The notes below the pieces were generated by a model. It worked only from the letters and a program-made list of their open reading frames with translations. It did no database searches and was not told the DNA's origin. A stretch of DNA of 12,778 bases from Burkholderiaceae bacterium. GTDB lineage: Bacteria > Pseudomonadota > Gammaproteobacteria > Burkholderiales > Burkholderiaceae. Each line of letters starts with the position of its first letter. Position 1 is the first letter of the stretch. A program made the position numbers and the translations under genes. Location of the stretch: NCBI GenBank assembly GCA_022701965.1, contig JAKONL010000446.1, forward strand, positions 1-12,778, read 5' to 3'. Shown here in pieces: positions 6,901 to 12,778 of this stretch.

Positions 6901-8994
6901 ATGTTTTCCACGTTTCCCCTGTTCGAGCGCCGCGCCGTCGCCGCCGCCGCTGCCCTGGTCGTCCTTTCCACGCTGTCCTGGAGCGCCGGCGCGCAGTCCG
7001 GTCCGGCCCCGAGCCTGGGCGAGGTCACCGTCACCGGCAATCCGCTGGGCGCGAACGAACTGATCGCGCCGGTCACCACGCTGTCGGGCGACGCGCTCCT
7101 GCTGAAGTCGGATTCGACGCTCGGCGAGACGCTGAACAACCTGCCCGGCGTGAGCAGCAGCTACTTCGGTCCCAACGCGAGCCGGCCGATCATCCGCGGC
7201 CAGGACGGCGACCGCATCCGCATCCTGCAGAACGGCGGTGCGGCGCCTGACGCCTCGGCGCTGAGCTACGACCACGCGGTGCCGGTCGACGCGCTGGTCA
7301 CCGAGCGCATCGAGGTGCTGCGCGGTCCGTCGGCGCTGCAGTACGGCGGCAGCGCGGTCGGCGGCGTCGTCAACGTCATCGACAACCGCATCCCGACCGA
7401 GCCGCTCGACGGCTTCGGTGGCCGTGCCGACGCCGGCTACGCGACCGGCAGCCGCGAGAAGAGCGGCGCCGTGGTGCTCGAAGGCGGCAACGACCGCTAC
7501 GCGCTGCACGTCGACGCCTTCGACCGCAAGTCCGACGACGTGCGCGTGCCGATCGAGCTCGCCTGCGAGAAGCCCGGCTCGCCCGGCCTCGCGCGCCGCA
7601 TCTGCAACTCGCAGAACAGCGCGCACGGCGGCGCGATCGGCGGCTCGGTGTTCTTCGCGCAGGGCTGGGTCGGAGCGTCCGTCAGCACCTACCGCAGCAA
7701 CTACGGCACCGTCGCCGAGGACGACGTGACCACCGGCACGAAGTCCGACCGCTACGCGCTCGAAGGCGAATGGCGCCCGGGCGGCTTCTTCACCAGCGTG
7801 CATGCCAAGCTCGGCCACACCGACTACCGCCACACCGAATACGAGGGCGCCGAGGCCGGCACCACGTTCGCCAGCATGAGCAACGACCTGCGCATCGAGG
7901 CCAGGCACCGGAAGATCGGCGACCTCGAAGGCCTGATCGGCTTCAGCAGCGAGAGCATCCGTTTCTCCGCCGACGGCGAGGAGGCCTTCGCGCCGCACAG
8001 CCGCACGCGATCGAACGCCATCTTCCTGCACGAGGAGCTCGGCACGTCGTGGGGCAGGCTCAGTTTCGGCGCCCGCACCGAGCGCGTGAAGGTCGAGTCG
8101 CTCGGCTATCCGGACGATCCGTCGATCACGCGTTTCGCGACCGGCGAGCGCGACTTCAGCCCGAGCAGCGCGGCCTTCGGCGCGCTGGTCAACCTGACGC
8201 CGCAATGGCAGCTGACCTCCAACCTCGCCTACACCCAGCGCGCGCCCAAGGACTACGAGCTGTTCGCCAACGGCCCGCACGTCGCGACCGCGGCGTGGGA
8301 AGTCGGCAACCCGTCACTGGGCCTGGAGAAGTCGGTCGGGCTCGACGTCGGCGCGCAATGGAAGTCCGGCGCCAACGTCGCCAAGGTCAACGCGTACGTC
8401 ACACGCTTTTCCAACTACATCGGCCTGACCGCGAGCGGCGCGCAGCGCGACGGCGAGGGCGCCTTCGTCGCCGACCCGACGCAGCCCGACCTGCTCGCCG
8501 AGTACCTCTACAGCGGCGTGCGCGCGCGCTTCACGGGCATCGAGGCCAACGGCAACCTGCGGCTGATCGGTACCGACGGCTTCGCGCGCAACGCCGACGG
8601 CTCCACGCTCGACCTGCAGTGGCGCGGCGACCTGGTGCGCGCGACCAACACCGACACCGGCGAGCCGCTGCCGCGCATCTCGCCGGTGCGCGTGGGCGCC
8701 ACGCTGGCCTACGGCAACGGCCCGTGGACCGCGCGCTTCGGCTTCGACGCCTATTCGAAGCAGGACCGCGTGCCCGACGTCGGCGCGCGCGCGACCGACG
8801 GCTACACGCTGTGGAACGCCGCGCTGGCCTACCGCATGAAGGTGCAGGGCGCGAACCTCACCTGGTACGCGCGGCTGGACAACATCACCAACAAGCTGGC
8901 CTACAGCGCCACGTCGATCCTGACCACCACCGTGTTCCCGGCCGCACCGCTGCCGGGGCGTTCGCTCAAGGTGGGCTTGCGCGCGACGTTCTGA
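6901..8994 (+). CDS. TonB-dependent outer-membrane receptor, ZnuD-like
   Basis: A 697-residue outer-membrane active transporter powered by TonB-ExbBD. The signal peptide runs to about residue 32 (basic ERR, Ala/Val-rich core, end SAGAQ). A TonB-box-like LGEVTVTGN follows, then the plug domain with LGETLNNLPGVSSSYFGP and RPIIRGQDGDRIRIL...DHAVPVDALVTERIEVLRGPSALQYGGSAVGGVVNV; the barrel ends in the terminal Phe of GLRATF. The plug wording (SYFGPNASRPIIRGQ, DHAVPVD, GGVVNVIDNRIP) is that of the ZnuD/zinc-receptor branch rather than siderophore or B12 receptors. The only two cysteines, Cys222 and Cys235, lie in one predicted extracellular loop and probably form a disulfide. No His-rich loop is present, so zinc is plausible but not proven. 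ATG at 6901 fits the signal peptide; an in-frame ATG at 6862 is an alternative. No Zur-like palindrome was seen upstream. Confidence 0.9.
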   Translation: MFSTFPLFERRAVAAAAALVVLSTLSWSAGAQSGPAPSLGEVTVTGNPLGANELIAPVTTLSGDALLLKSDSTLGETLNNLPGVSSSYFGPNASRPIIRGQDGDRIRILQNGGAAPDASALSYDHAVPVDALVTERIEVLRGPSALQYGGSAVGGVVNVIDNRIPTEPLDGFGGRADAGYATGSREKSGAVVLEGGNDRYALHVDAFDRKSDDVRVPIELACEKPGSPGLARRICNSQNSAHGGAIGGSVFFAQGWVGASVSTYRSNYGTVAEDDVTTGTKSDRYALEGEWRPGGFFTSVHAKLGHTDYRHTEYEGAEAGTTFASMSNDLRIEARHRKIGDLEGLIGFSSESIRFSADGEEAFAPHSRTRSNAIFLHEELGTSWGRLSFGARTERVKVESLGYPDDPSITRFATGERDFSPSSAAFGALVNLTPQWQLTSNLAYTQRAPKDYELFANGPHVATAAWEVGNPSLGLEKSVGLDVGAQWKSGANVAKVNAYVTRFSNYIGLTASGAQRDGEGAFVADPTQPDLLAEYLYSGVRARFTGIEANGNLRLIGTDGFARNADGSTLDLQWRGDLVRATNTDTGEPLPRISPVRVGATLAYGNGPWTARFGFDAYSKQDRVPDVGARATDGYTLWNAALAYRMKVQGANLTWYARLDNITNKLAYSATSILTTTVFPAAPLPGRSLKVGLRATF

Positions 8995-9019
8995 GTCCGG
9001 CGTCCTACAGGCGTTGCGA

Positions 9020-9046
9020 CGCTCCGCCGCCAGTGGGCGGGGAGCG
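9020..9046 (+). terminator. Strong GC hairpin after the TonB receptor gene
   Basis: An 11-pair stem with one bulged G (9026): the left arm CGCTCC-g-CCGCC pairs with GGCGGGGAGCG around an AGTG loop. It begins 25 bases after the receptor stop. No U-tract follows, so it may be a Rho-assisted or processing 3' end rather than a classical intrinsic terminator. It separates the receptor from the following small membrane protein gene. Confidence 0.45.
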
Positions 9047-9103
9047 ATCCCGCGACCATGCCGGCCCGACCACCCAACCATCCGGCCACCTGGAGACCGA
9101 TTC

Positions 9104-9568
9104 ATGAAACTTCGCGGACTGCTTCCTTCCATCCTGATCGGCGCCGTCGCCAGCGCGCGCTCCATGACCCCCATGGCGAGCATCGCCGCGGCCCGCCTCC
9201 TCGGGCGGCGCACGCCGGGCAACCTCGTCCTGCTCGACCGTCCGCTGTTCGAGATCGGCGCGCTGGGCATGGGCGTCGGCGAACTGTTCGGTGACAAGAT
9301 GAAGTCCGCGCCCGACCGCACGGTGTTCCTCGGCCTGCTCGCGCGCGTGATGAGCGCGGGCATCGCCGGCGCGGCGCTCGCGCCCGCCGGCCGCGAGCGC
9401 GAGGGCGCCGCGGTCGCGGTCGCGACGGCCGTGCCGCTCGCCTATCTCACGCTGGACGGCCGCAAGCGCGCCATGGCGCGCATCGGCCAGACCCGCAGCG
9501 GCCTGATCGAGGACGCGCTGATCGTGGCCGCCGGCGCCGCCATCGTCGCAATGGCGGTCCGGCGATAG
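9104..9568 (+). CDS. DUF4126-like small integral membrane protein
   Basis: A 154-residue, strongly hydrophobic protein of unknown function. Segments likely to cross or lie in the membrane are residues 5-30, 45-60, about 75-98, 102-120 and 134-152. The opening GAVASARSMTPMASIAAARLLG and the central GELFGDKMKSAPDRTVFLGLLARVMSAGIAGAALA resemble DUF4126 proteins, which have an early A-R-TP segment and an E--GDK-P motif. ATG at 9104 is chosen over an in-frame start at 9014 because GGAGA at 9092-9096 gives a proper ribosome site at about 8-base spacing and the earlier start would overlap the preceding hairpin. Its neighbours give no functional hint: a metal receptor upstream beyond a hairpin and an AEC transporter 51 bases downstream on the same strand. 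Confidence 0.83.
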   Translation: MKLRGLLPSILIGAVASARSMTPMASIAAARLLGRRTPGNLVLLDRPLFEIGALGMGVGELFGDKMKSAPDRTVFLGLLARVMSAGIAGAALAPAGREREGAAVAVATAVPLAYLTLDGRKRAMARIGQTRSGLIEDALIVAAGAAIVAMAVRR

Positions 9569-9619
9569 ACGACACGGCGGCCGCGCGCAACCTGCACGAC
9601 GCCCGCCGGCACGGCGGCT

Positions 9620-10579
9620 ATGCTCGCCACGGTGAATTCCACCGTCGTCTCCTCCCTCCTGCCCGTCGTCCTGCTGATCGCCGCCGGTTACCTGGCCGGC
9701 AGGCGCGGCTGGGTCCGCTCGGGAGCGATCAAGGACCTGTCGAACCTGATCTTCATGCTGCTCGCGCCGGCGCTGCTGTTCCGCGCGATGAGCACGGTGC
9801 ACGTCGAGCAGCTGAGTTTCCGGCCGGTGCTCGCGTACTTCGTGGCAGCCTTCATCATCGTGGCGGGCACCATCGCCTGGCGCGGCTTCAACCGCACGGC
9901 GGTCGTGCTGGCATTGGCCAACACCTTCAGCAACACCGTGATGATCGGCGTCGCGCTGATCGGCCTGGCCTACGGCCCCGAGGGCATGGTCGTGCTGCTC
10001 ACGCTGATCTCGCTGCATTCGGTGGTGCTGCTGACCACCGCCACGGTGCTGCTCGAGCTCGCCGTCGCACGCGAGCACGCGGCCGGCGGCGGCGCGGCGC
10101 AACGCCCGATGGCGCATACGGTCGCGCTGGCCGTGCGCAACGCCATCATCCATCCGGTGCCGCTGCCGATCATCGCGGGGCTGCTGTTCGCGCAGACCGG
10201 CTGGGCGATTCCCGAATTCATCGACCGCCCGCTGCTGCTGCTCGGCCAGGCCTTCAGCCCGGTCGCGCTGGCGATGGTCGGCATCACGCTGGCGCTGACC
10301 CCCGTCGGCACGCACCTGCGCGGCGCGACGACGCAGGCGCTGATCAAGAACCTGGTGCATCCGGCGCTGACGTTGCTGTTCGGCTGGCTGTTCGGCGTCA
10401 CCGGAACACCGCTGACCGTGATGGTCGTCGCCGCGGCGCTGCCGATCGGGGCCAACGTGTTCCTGTTCTCGCAGCGCTACCGGACCGCGGAAGACCTGGT
10501 GACCGCAAGCGTGGTGGTCTCGACGCTGCTGGCGCTGGTGACGCTGACGGCCGTGGTGGCGCTGGCGAACCGTCTCTAG
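9620..10579 (+). CDS. AEC-family (auxin efflux carrier) transporter
   Basis: A 319-residue inner-membrane protein of standard AEC length with about ten hydrophobic helices in two sets of five, split by a polar loop near residues 153-170 (REHAAGGGAAQRPM). Family-like segments are the start LLPVVLLIAAGYLAGRRGW, LSNLIFMLLAPALLFRAMS, LANTFSNTVMIGVALIGLAYGPEG in the first half, and HPVPLPIIAGLLF, SPVALAMVGITLAL and the terminal ALPIGANVFLFSQRY in the second. Bacterial AEC proteins carry organic acids such as malate or malonate, or other small anions; the substrate here is not readable. ATG at 9620 has no clear ribosome site, and GTG at 9632 is an alternative. The TAG stop shares CTAG with the stop of the convergent PIN toxin gene, a 4-base tail-to-tail overlap. 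Confidence 0.9.
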   Translation: MLATVNSTVVSSLLPVVLLIAAGYLAGRRGWVRSGAIKDLSNLIFMLLAPALLFRAMSTVHVEQLSFRPVLAYFVAAFIIVAGTIAWRGFNRTAVVLALANTFSNTVMIGVALIGLAYGPEGMVVLLTLISLHSVVLLTTATVLLELAVAREHAAGGGAAQRPMAHTVALAVRNAIIHPVPLPIIAGLLFAQTGWAIPEFIDRPLLLLGQAFSPVALAMVGITLALTPVGTHLRGATTQALIKNLVHPALTLLFGWLFGVTGTPLTVMVVAAALPIGANVFLFSQRYRTAEDLVTASVVVSTLLALVTLTAVVALANRL

Positions 10580-11004
10580 CCGGCGAGCCAGCGCGAATAC
10601 GCCTGCGCCGGCGTGACGATCTCGACACCGTCCACCATCCTGAGATCGAGCAGATCCCGGTCTCCGCTCATGAGCACACTCGCTCCCCCGGCCAAAGCCA
10701 CATGCACAAACTTGTCGTCGTCCGGGTCGCGACTGAATTTGCGCGATGCGACATCCGCAGGAACGTCCGTCCATGTGCTGCCTTTGCTCAGGCCGCCCAG
10801 TGTCTTCCTGCGATCTTCTACCGTGAGGTAACGATCGAATTTCGGTCGCCAGAGGCGTGTCTCGAATTCCTCGAAAGTTGCGTCCGAGAGAAGAATTCGG
10901 TGGTTCAAAAGACAATGAGTCAATAAAAGCGCTGGGAGAGACGGGTCGATCAAGGCTGCGCTGATCAGGACGTTGGTGTCGATGACGACCCGCTCAGCTT
11001 TCAT
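10576..11004 (-). CDS. PIN-domain toxin (COG1569-type, VapC-like ribonuclease)
   Basis: A 142-residue single PIN domain, predicted Mg-dependent RNase and toxin of a type II toxin-antitoxin pair. Acidic active-site positions are visible: Asp9 in VIDTNVLISA, the Glu45/Glu46/Glu48 cluster in FEEFETRLWRPKF, Asp93-Asp97 in RDPDDDKF, and Asp115/Asp117 in LMSGDRDLL. This spacing and the phrases RPKF and DPDDDKF are those of the putative toxin component, PIN family (COG1569/TIGR00305), rather than classical VapC. ATG at 11004 lies inside the end of the antitoxin gene (11-base overlap), so the two are translationally coupled, antitoxin first. Base composition drops sharply here: by hand count 10801-10860 is 53% GC and 10861-10920 is 45%, well below the neighbours, suggesting horizontal arrival. 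The motifs are intact, so it looks functional. Confidence 0.9.
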   Translation of the reverse strand: MKAERVVIDTNVLISAALIDPSLPALLLTHCLLNHRILLSDATFEEFETRLWRPKFDRYLTVEDRRKTLGGLSKGSTWTDVPADVASRKFSRDPDDDKFVHVALAGGASVLMSGDRDLLDLRMVDGVEIVTPAQAYSRWLAG

Positions 11005-11245
11005 CGGCTAGCAGCTTGTCGAGGATCTCCTGCGTCAACCCTGCGGCGGCGGCATTCCTTGCCGTTTCGCCCAATGTCTGAATCAGGCGGTTGGCATAGA
11101 ACGTCCGCATGGCTTCGTAATCCTCCGCAGACACCATCACGCCGACGACACGGTTGTGTCGCAGCACCTGAACGGGCTCCCGCTGGGCCATATCGATGAA
11201 CGCGCCGAACTGTGTCTTGGCTTCGTTGGCCGTCATGCGCTGCAT
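10994..11245 (-). CDS. Phd/YefM-family antitoxin
   Basis: An 83-residue antitoxin. The N-terminal MTANEAKTQFGAFIDMAQREPVQVLRHNRVVGVMVSAEDYE (residues 4-44) is the Phd/YefM DNA-binding and dimerisation fold, and the C-terminal half (about 50-83, TFYANRLIQTLGETARN...DKLLADES) is the expected flexible toxin-binding tail. ATG at 11245 is chosen because AGGAG (plus-strand CTCCT, 11251-11255) stands five bases before it. An in-frame ATG at 11272 lies upstream of the predicted transcription start and is unlikely. The stop overlaps the PIN toxin start by 11 bases. It should neutralise the toxin and repress its own promoter, over which two inverted repeats lie. A Phd/YefM antitoxin with a PIN toxin of this type is a known kind of mixed pairing. 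Confidence 0.9.
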   Translation of the reverse strand: MQRMTANEAKTQFGAFIDMAQREPVQVLRHNRVVGVMVSAEDYEAMRTFYANRLIQTLGETARNAAAAGLTQEILDKLLADES

Positions 11246-11257
11246 CGCAACTCCTGA

Positions 11258-11275
11258 AAAATGGATCACCATTTT
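11258..11275. promoter_or_regulatory. Inverted repeat over the -10 box, likely antitoxin operator
   Basis: The plus strand reads AAAATGG ATCA CCATTTT, a perfect 7-base inverted repeat with a 4-base centre. It covers the predicted -10 box (11271-11276) and the start point of the antitoxin gene. Position and symmetry suit binding by a Phd/YefM dimer for autorepression. Confidence 0.55.
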
Positions 11276-11300
11276 AAGGAATATCGTTCGATTCAGTCGA
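11271..11300 (-). promoter_or_regulatory. Predicted promoter of the toxin-antitoxin cassette
   Basis: On the minus strand, TCGACT (11295-11300; 4 of 6 to TTGACA) and TAAAAT (11271-11276; 5 of 6 to TATAAT) are 18 bases apart. Transcription would begin near 11264, leaving a leader of about 19 bases that carries the AGGAG ribosome site. Both boxes are embedded in inverted repeats. The promoter starts just beyond the stop of the ghrA-like gene. Confidence 0.5.
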
Positions 11301-11310
11301 ATCGTGCGAT
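11283..11310. promoter_or_regulatory. Second inverted repeat over the -35 box
   Basis: Twelve-base arms ATCGTTCGATTC (11283-11294) and GAATCGTGCGAT (11299-11310) match at 10 of 12 positions around the centre AGTC; the inner six pairs are perfect. The -35 box lies in its centre. It may be a second operator for the antitoxin or toxin-antitoxin complex. It could also fold in RNA of the upstream ghrA-like transcript, which ends at 11315, but no U-tract follows. Confidence 0.45.
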
Positions 11311-11314
11311 TTGT

Positions 11315-12313
11315 TCAATACCCGCGCGCCGCGTCGTAGACGCCCTCCAGCACCTCCCCACGCTCGAACGCCGCGATCTGCGCCGCGAAGAAGCGCGCGC
11401 GCATCCGTCGCGATGCGACCGCCGCGTTGTGCGACGTGACGACGATCTTCTCGTGCGTCCAGGCCGGATGGTCCGCCGGCAGCGGCTCCTGCTCGAACAC
11501 GTCGACGAAGGCGCCGCTCAGGCGGCCTTCGTCGAGCGCGTCGCGCAGGTCGTCGAAACGCAGGTGCGAGCCGCGCCCGACATGCACCAGCGCCGCGCCG
11601 CGCGGCAGCATCGCGAGGCGTTCGGCGCTCAGGATGCCGTCGGTCTCGGGCGTGGCGGGCAGCAGGCAGACCAGGATGTCGCAGCGCGCGAGGAAGCCCG
11701 GCAGCTCGGCGTCGCCGGCATGGCATTCGATGCCGTCGATGGTCTTCCTGCTGCGCGACCAGCCGAGCGTCTGGAAGCCCAGGCCGCGCACCATCTCGGC
11801 CGCGCGCGTGCCCATGGTGCCGAGGCCGAGGATGCCCACGCAGGTATCGGTCGCGCTGCGCTCGGTCTCGAAGCTGTCCCAGCGGCGCGCGGCCTGCTGG
11901 CGCACCGAGCGCTTGAGGTCGCGCAGCAGCGCCAGCGACGCCATGCAGACGTACTCGCCCATGCGCTGCGCGGCCTCGGGCGTGACGGCGCGCAGCAGCG
12001 GCACGTGGCGCGGCCAGGTCGGGTCGCAGGTGATGTGGTCGGCGCCGGCCGCGGTGCTGAGGATCAGGCGCAGGTTCGGCAGCGCGGCGAGCCGGCCGGC
12101 TTCGGGCTGCCAGACGAGCGCGTAGGCGACGTCTTCGGGCGCGACGCTCGCGTCGTTCCACCAGCGCACGTCGAGGCCGGCGGCCTCGGGCGATTCGGTG
12201 GCCGCTACATCTGCAAAGTGCGCGAAGTGCGAGCGCCATTCGTCGACGGCCGCCTCGCCGCCGGACTTCACCAGCAGGACGCGGGGCCGGGTCGTCGCGG
12301 TGCCGGCGCTCAT
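11315..12313 (-). CDS. GhrA-like D-2-hydroxyacid dehydrogenase (glyoxylate/hydroxypyruvate reductase A type)
   Basis: A 332-residue cytoplasmic NAD(P)H-dependent enzyme, close to GhrA (about 312). It likely reduces glyoxylate, hydroxypyruvate or a similar 2-oxoacid to the D-hydroxyacid. The Rossmann nucleotide site is GILGLGTMG (GxGxxG at 163-168). The catalytic triad is Arg247 in VHVGRG, Glu276 in DVFEQEPLP and His295 in TSHNAA, with the normal spacings of 29 and 19 residues. HPAW after EPLP and the Trp-rich WDSFE region also fit the GhrA branch; TSHNAA replaces the usual TPH-A. WSRSRKT after the second strand has basic residues that would favour NADPH, an inference. ATG at 12313 overlaps the stop of the preceding ThDP-enzyme gene as ATGA, implying translational coupling. 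Confidence 0.9.
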   Translation of the reverse strand: MSAGTATTRPRVLLVKSGGEAAVDEWRSHFAHFADVAATESPEAAGLDVRWWNDASVAPEDVAYALVWQPEAGRLAALPNLRLILSTAAGADHITCDPTWPRHVPLLRAVTPEAAQRMGEYVCMASLALLRDLKRSVRQQAARRWDSFETERSATDTCVGILGLGTMGTRAAEMVRGLGFQTLGWSRSRKTIDGIECHAGDAELPGFLARCDILVCLLPATPETDGILSAERLAMLPRGAALVHVGRGSHLRFDDLRDALDEGRLSGAFVDVFEQEPLPADHPAWTHEKIVVTSHNAAVASRRMRARFFAAQIAAFERGEVLEGVYDAARGY

Positions 12314-12778
12314 TTCGCCTTGGCGAGCGCGGCGTCGCGGATCTGCGTGAGCGAGGCGCCCGGCGTGATCGCCTCCGGGTCGATCAGGCAGTGCAGGATC
12401 GACGGCTTGCCGCTGGCCCGGGCCCGCGCCAGTGCCGGGCCGAATTCCTCGGTCGTCTCGACACGTTCGCCGTGCCCGCCGAAGACCTCCGCATAGCCGC
12501 GGAAGTCGGGGTTCTTGAGCTTCGTCGCGCTCACGCGGCCCGGATAGCTGCGCTCCTGGTGCATGCGGATCGTGCCGTACATGGCGTTGTCGAGCAGCAC
12601 CACGATGATCGGCAGGCCGTACTGCACGGCGGTCGCGAATTCCTGGCCGTGCATCATGAAGTCGCCGTCGCCGGCGAACACCACGACTTCGCGCTCCGGC
12701 CACAGCCGCTTCGCGCCGACGCCCGCGGGCAGGCCGTAGCCCATTGAGCCGCTGGTCGGCGCGAGCTGGCTCGCGAAG
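12310..12778 (-). CDS. ThDP-dependent enzyme (acetolactate synthase/carboligase superfamily), truncated by window edge
   Basis: Only the C-terminal 155 residues are inside the window; the frame continues past the edge. It is the PP (pyrophosphate-binding) domain of the acetolactate synthase-like superfamily. It contains APTSGSMGYGLPAG, the ThDP/Mg motif starting GDGDFMMHG and ending at the Asn of LLDNAMYGTIRMHQ (25 residues after GDG), and then YPGRV and a final IDPEAITPGASL. Such enzymes decarboxylate 2-oxoacids and ligate or oxidise the product. The visible part cannot tell acetolactate synthase, glyoxylate carboligase, oxalyl-CoA decarboxylase-like or other members apart. The short C-terminus, without the extra stretch I recall in glyoxylate carboligase, and the MHQERSYPGRVSATKLKNPDF wording suggest a generic ThDP-binding protein. 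Its TGA overlaps the next gene's ATG by four bases. Confidence 0.88.
   Translation of the reverse strand, partial: FASQLAPTSGSMGYGLPAGVGAKRLWPEREVVVFAGDGDFMMHGQEFATAVQYGLPIIVVLLDNAMYGTIRMHQERSYPGRVSATKLKNPDFRGYAEVFGGHGERVETTEEFGPALARARASGKPSILHCLIDPEAITPGASLTQIRDAALAKAK

Noticed and set aside
9005..10915. Long minus-strand open frame opposite the DUF4126-like and AEC genes
   Set aside because: Low-complexity Arg/Gln/His/Asp-rich translation, antiparallel to two clear membrane proteins; a composition artefact.
11246..11272. Longer antitoxin starting at the ATG at 11272
   Set aside because: That start lies in the -10 region upstream of the expected transcription start, while ATG 11245 has an AGGAG at good spacing and matches the family N-terminus.

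Overview
The window is high-GC, densely coded bacterial chromosome. Gene content and protein style (a WaaA Kdo transferase beside a phosphomannomutase/phosphoglucomutase, a methyltransferase-rhodanese-TolC cluster, a ZnuD-like TonB receptor) suggest a betaproteobacterium of the Burkholderiales, most likely a Comamonadaceae such as a Variovorax relative. That placement is inference from gene style; no rRNA or tRNA is present to confirm it.

Layout. (1) Positions 1-2537, plus strand: the 3' part of a phosphomannomutase/phosphoglucomutase gene, then waaA. Both belong to envelope polysaccharide synthesis. The WaaA carries an unusual Ala/Pro-rich C-terminal tail. (2) Positions 2547-5679, minus strand: a four-gene unit read tetR, PCM-like methyltransferase, rhodanese, tolC-like outer-membrane factor, with gaps of 41, 10 and 22 bases. 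A good sigma70-type promoter precedes tetR, and an 18-base TNACTNAC-NN-GTNAGTNA palindrome overlaps its -10 box and expected start point, so the unit looks autorepressed by the TetR protein. (3) Positions 5774-8994, plus strand: msrA (divergent from tetR), a small membrane-anchored protein with a conserved-looking CRLYDQL segment, and a ZnuD-like TonB-dependent receptor, probably for metal uptake, followed by a strong GC hairpin. (4) Positions 9104-10579, plus strand: a small DUF4126-like membrane protein and an AEC-family (auxin efflux carrier) transporter. (5) Positions 10576-11310, minus strand: a toxin-antitoxin cassette of a Phd/YefM-type antitoxin and a COG1569-type PIN toxin, of visibly lower GC. 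Two inverted repeats sit over its promoter. (6) Positions 11315-12778, minus strand: a ThDP-dependent enzyme (cut by the window edge) translationally coupled by ATGA to a GhrA-like 2-hydroxyacid dehydrogenase. Together they suggest a carboligase/reductase pair acting on small oxoacids.

I see no CRISPR array, IS element, tRNA or rRNA. No gene-free stretch exceeds about 110 bases. Nothing here is clearly a wholly new system. The best leads are the TetR-controlled repair/efflux operon, the CRLYDQL protein next to the ZnuD-like receptor, the ThDP enzyme-GhrA pair, and the doubly palindromic toxin-antitoxin promoter.
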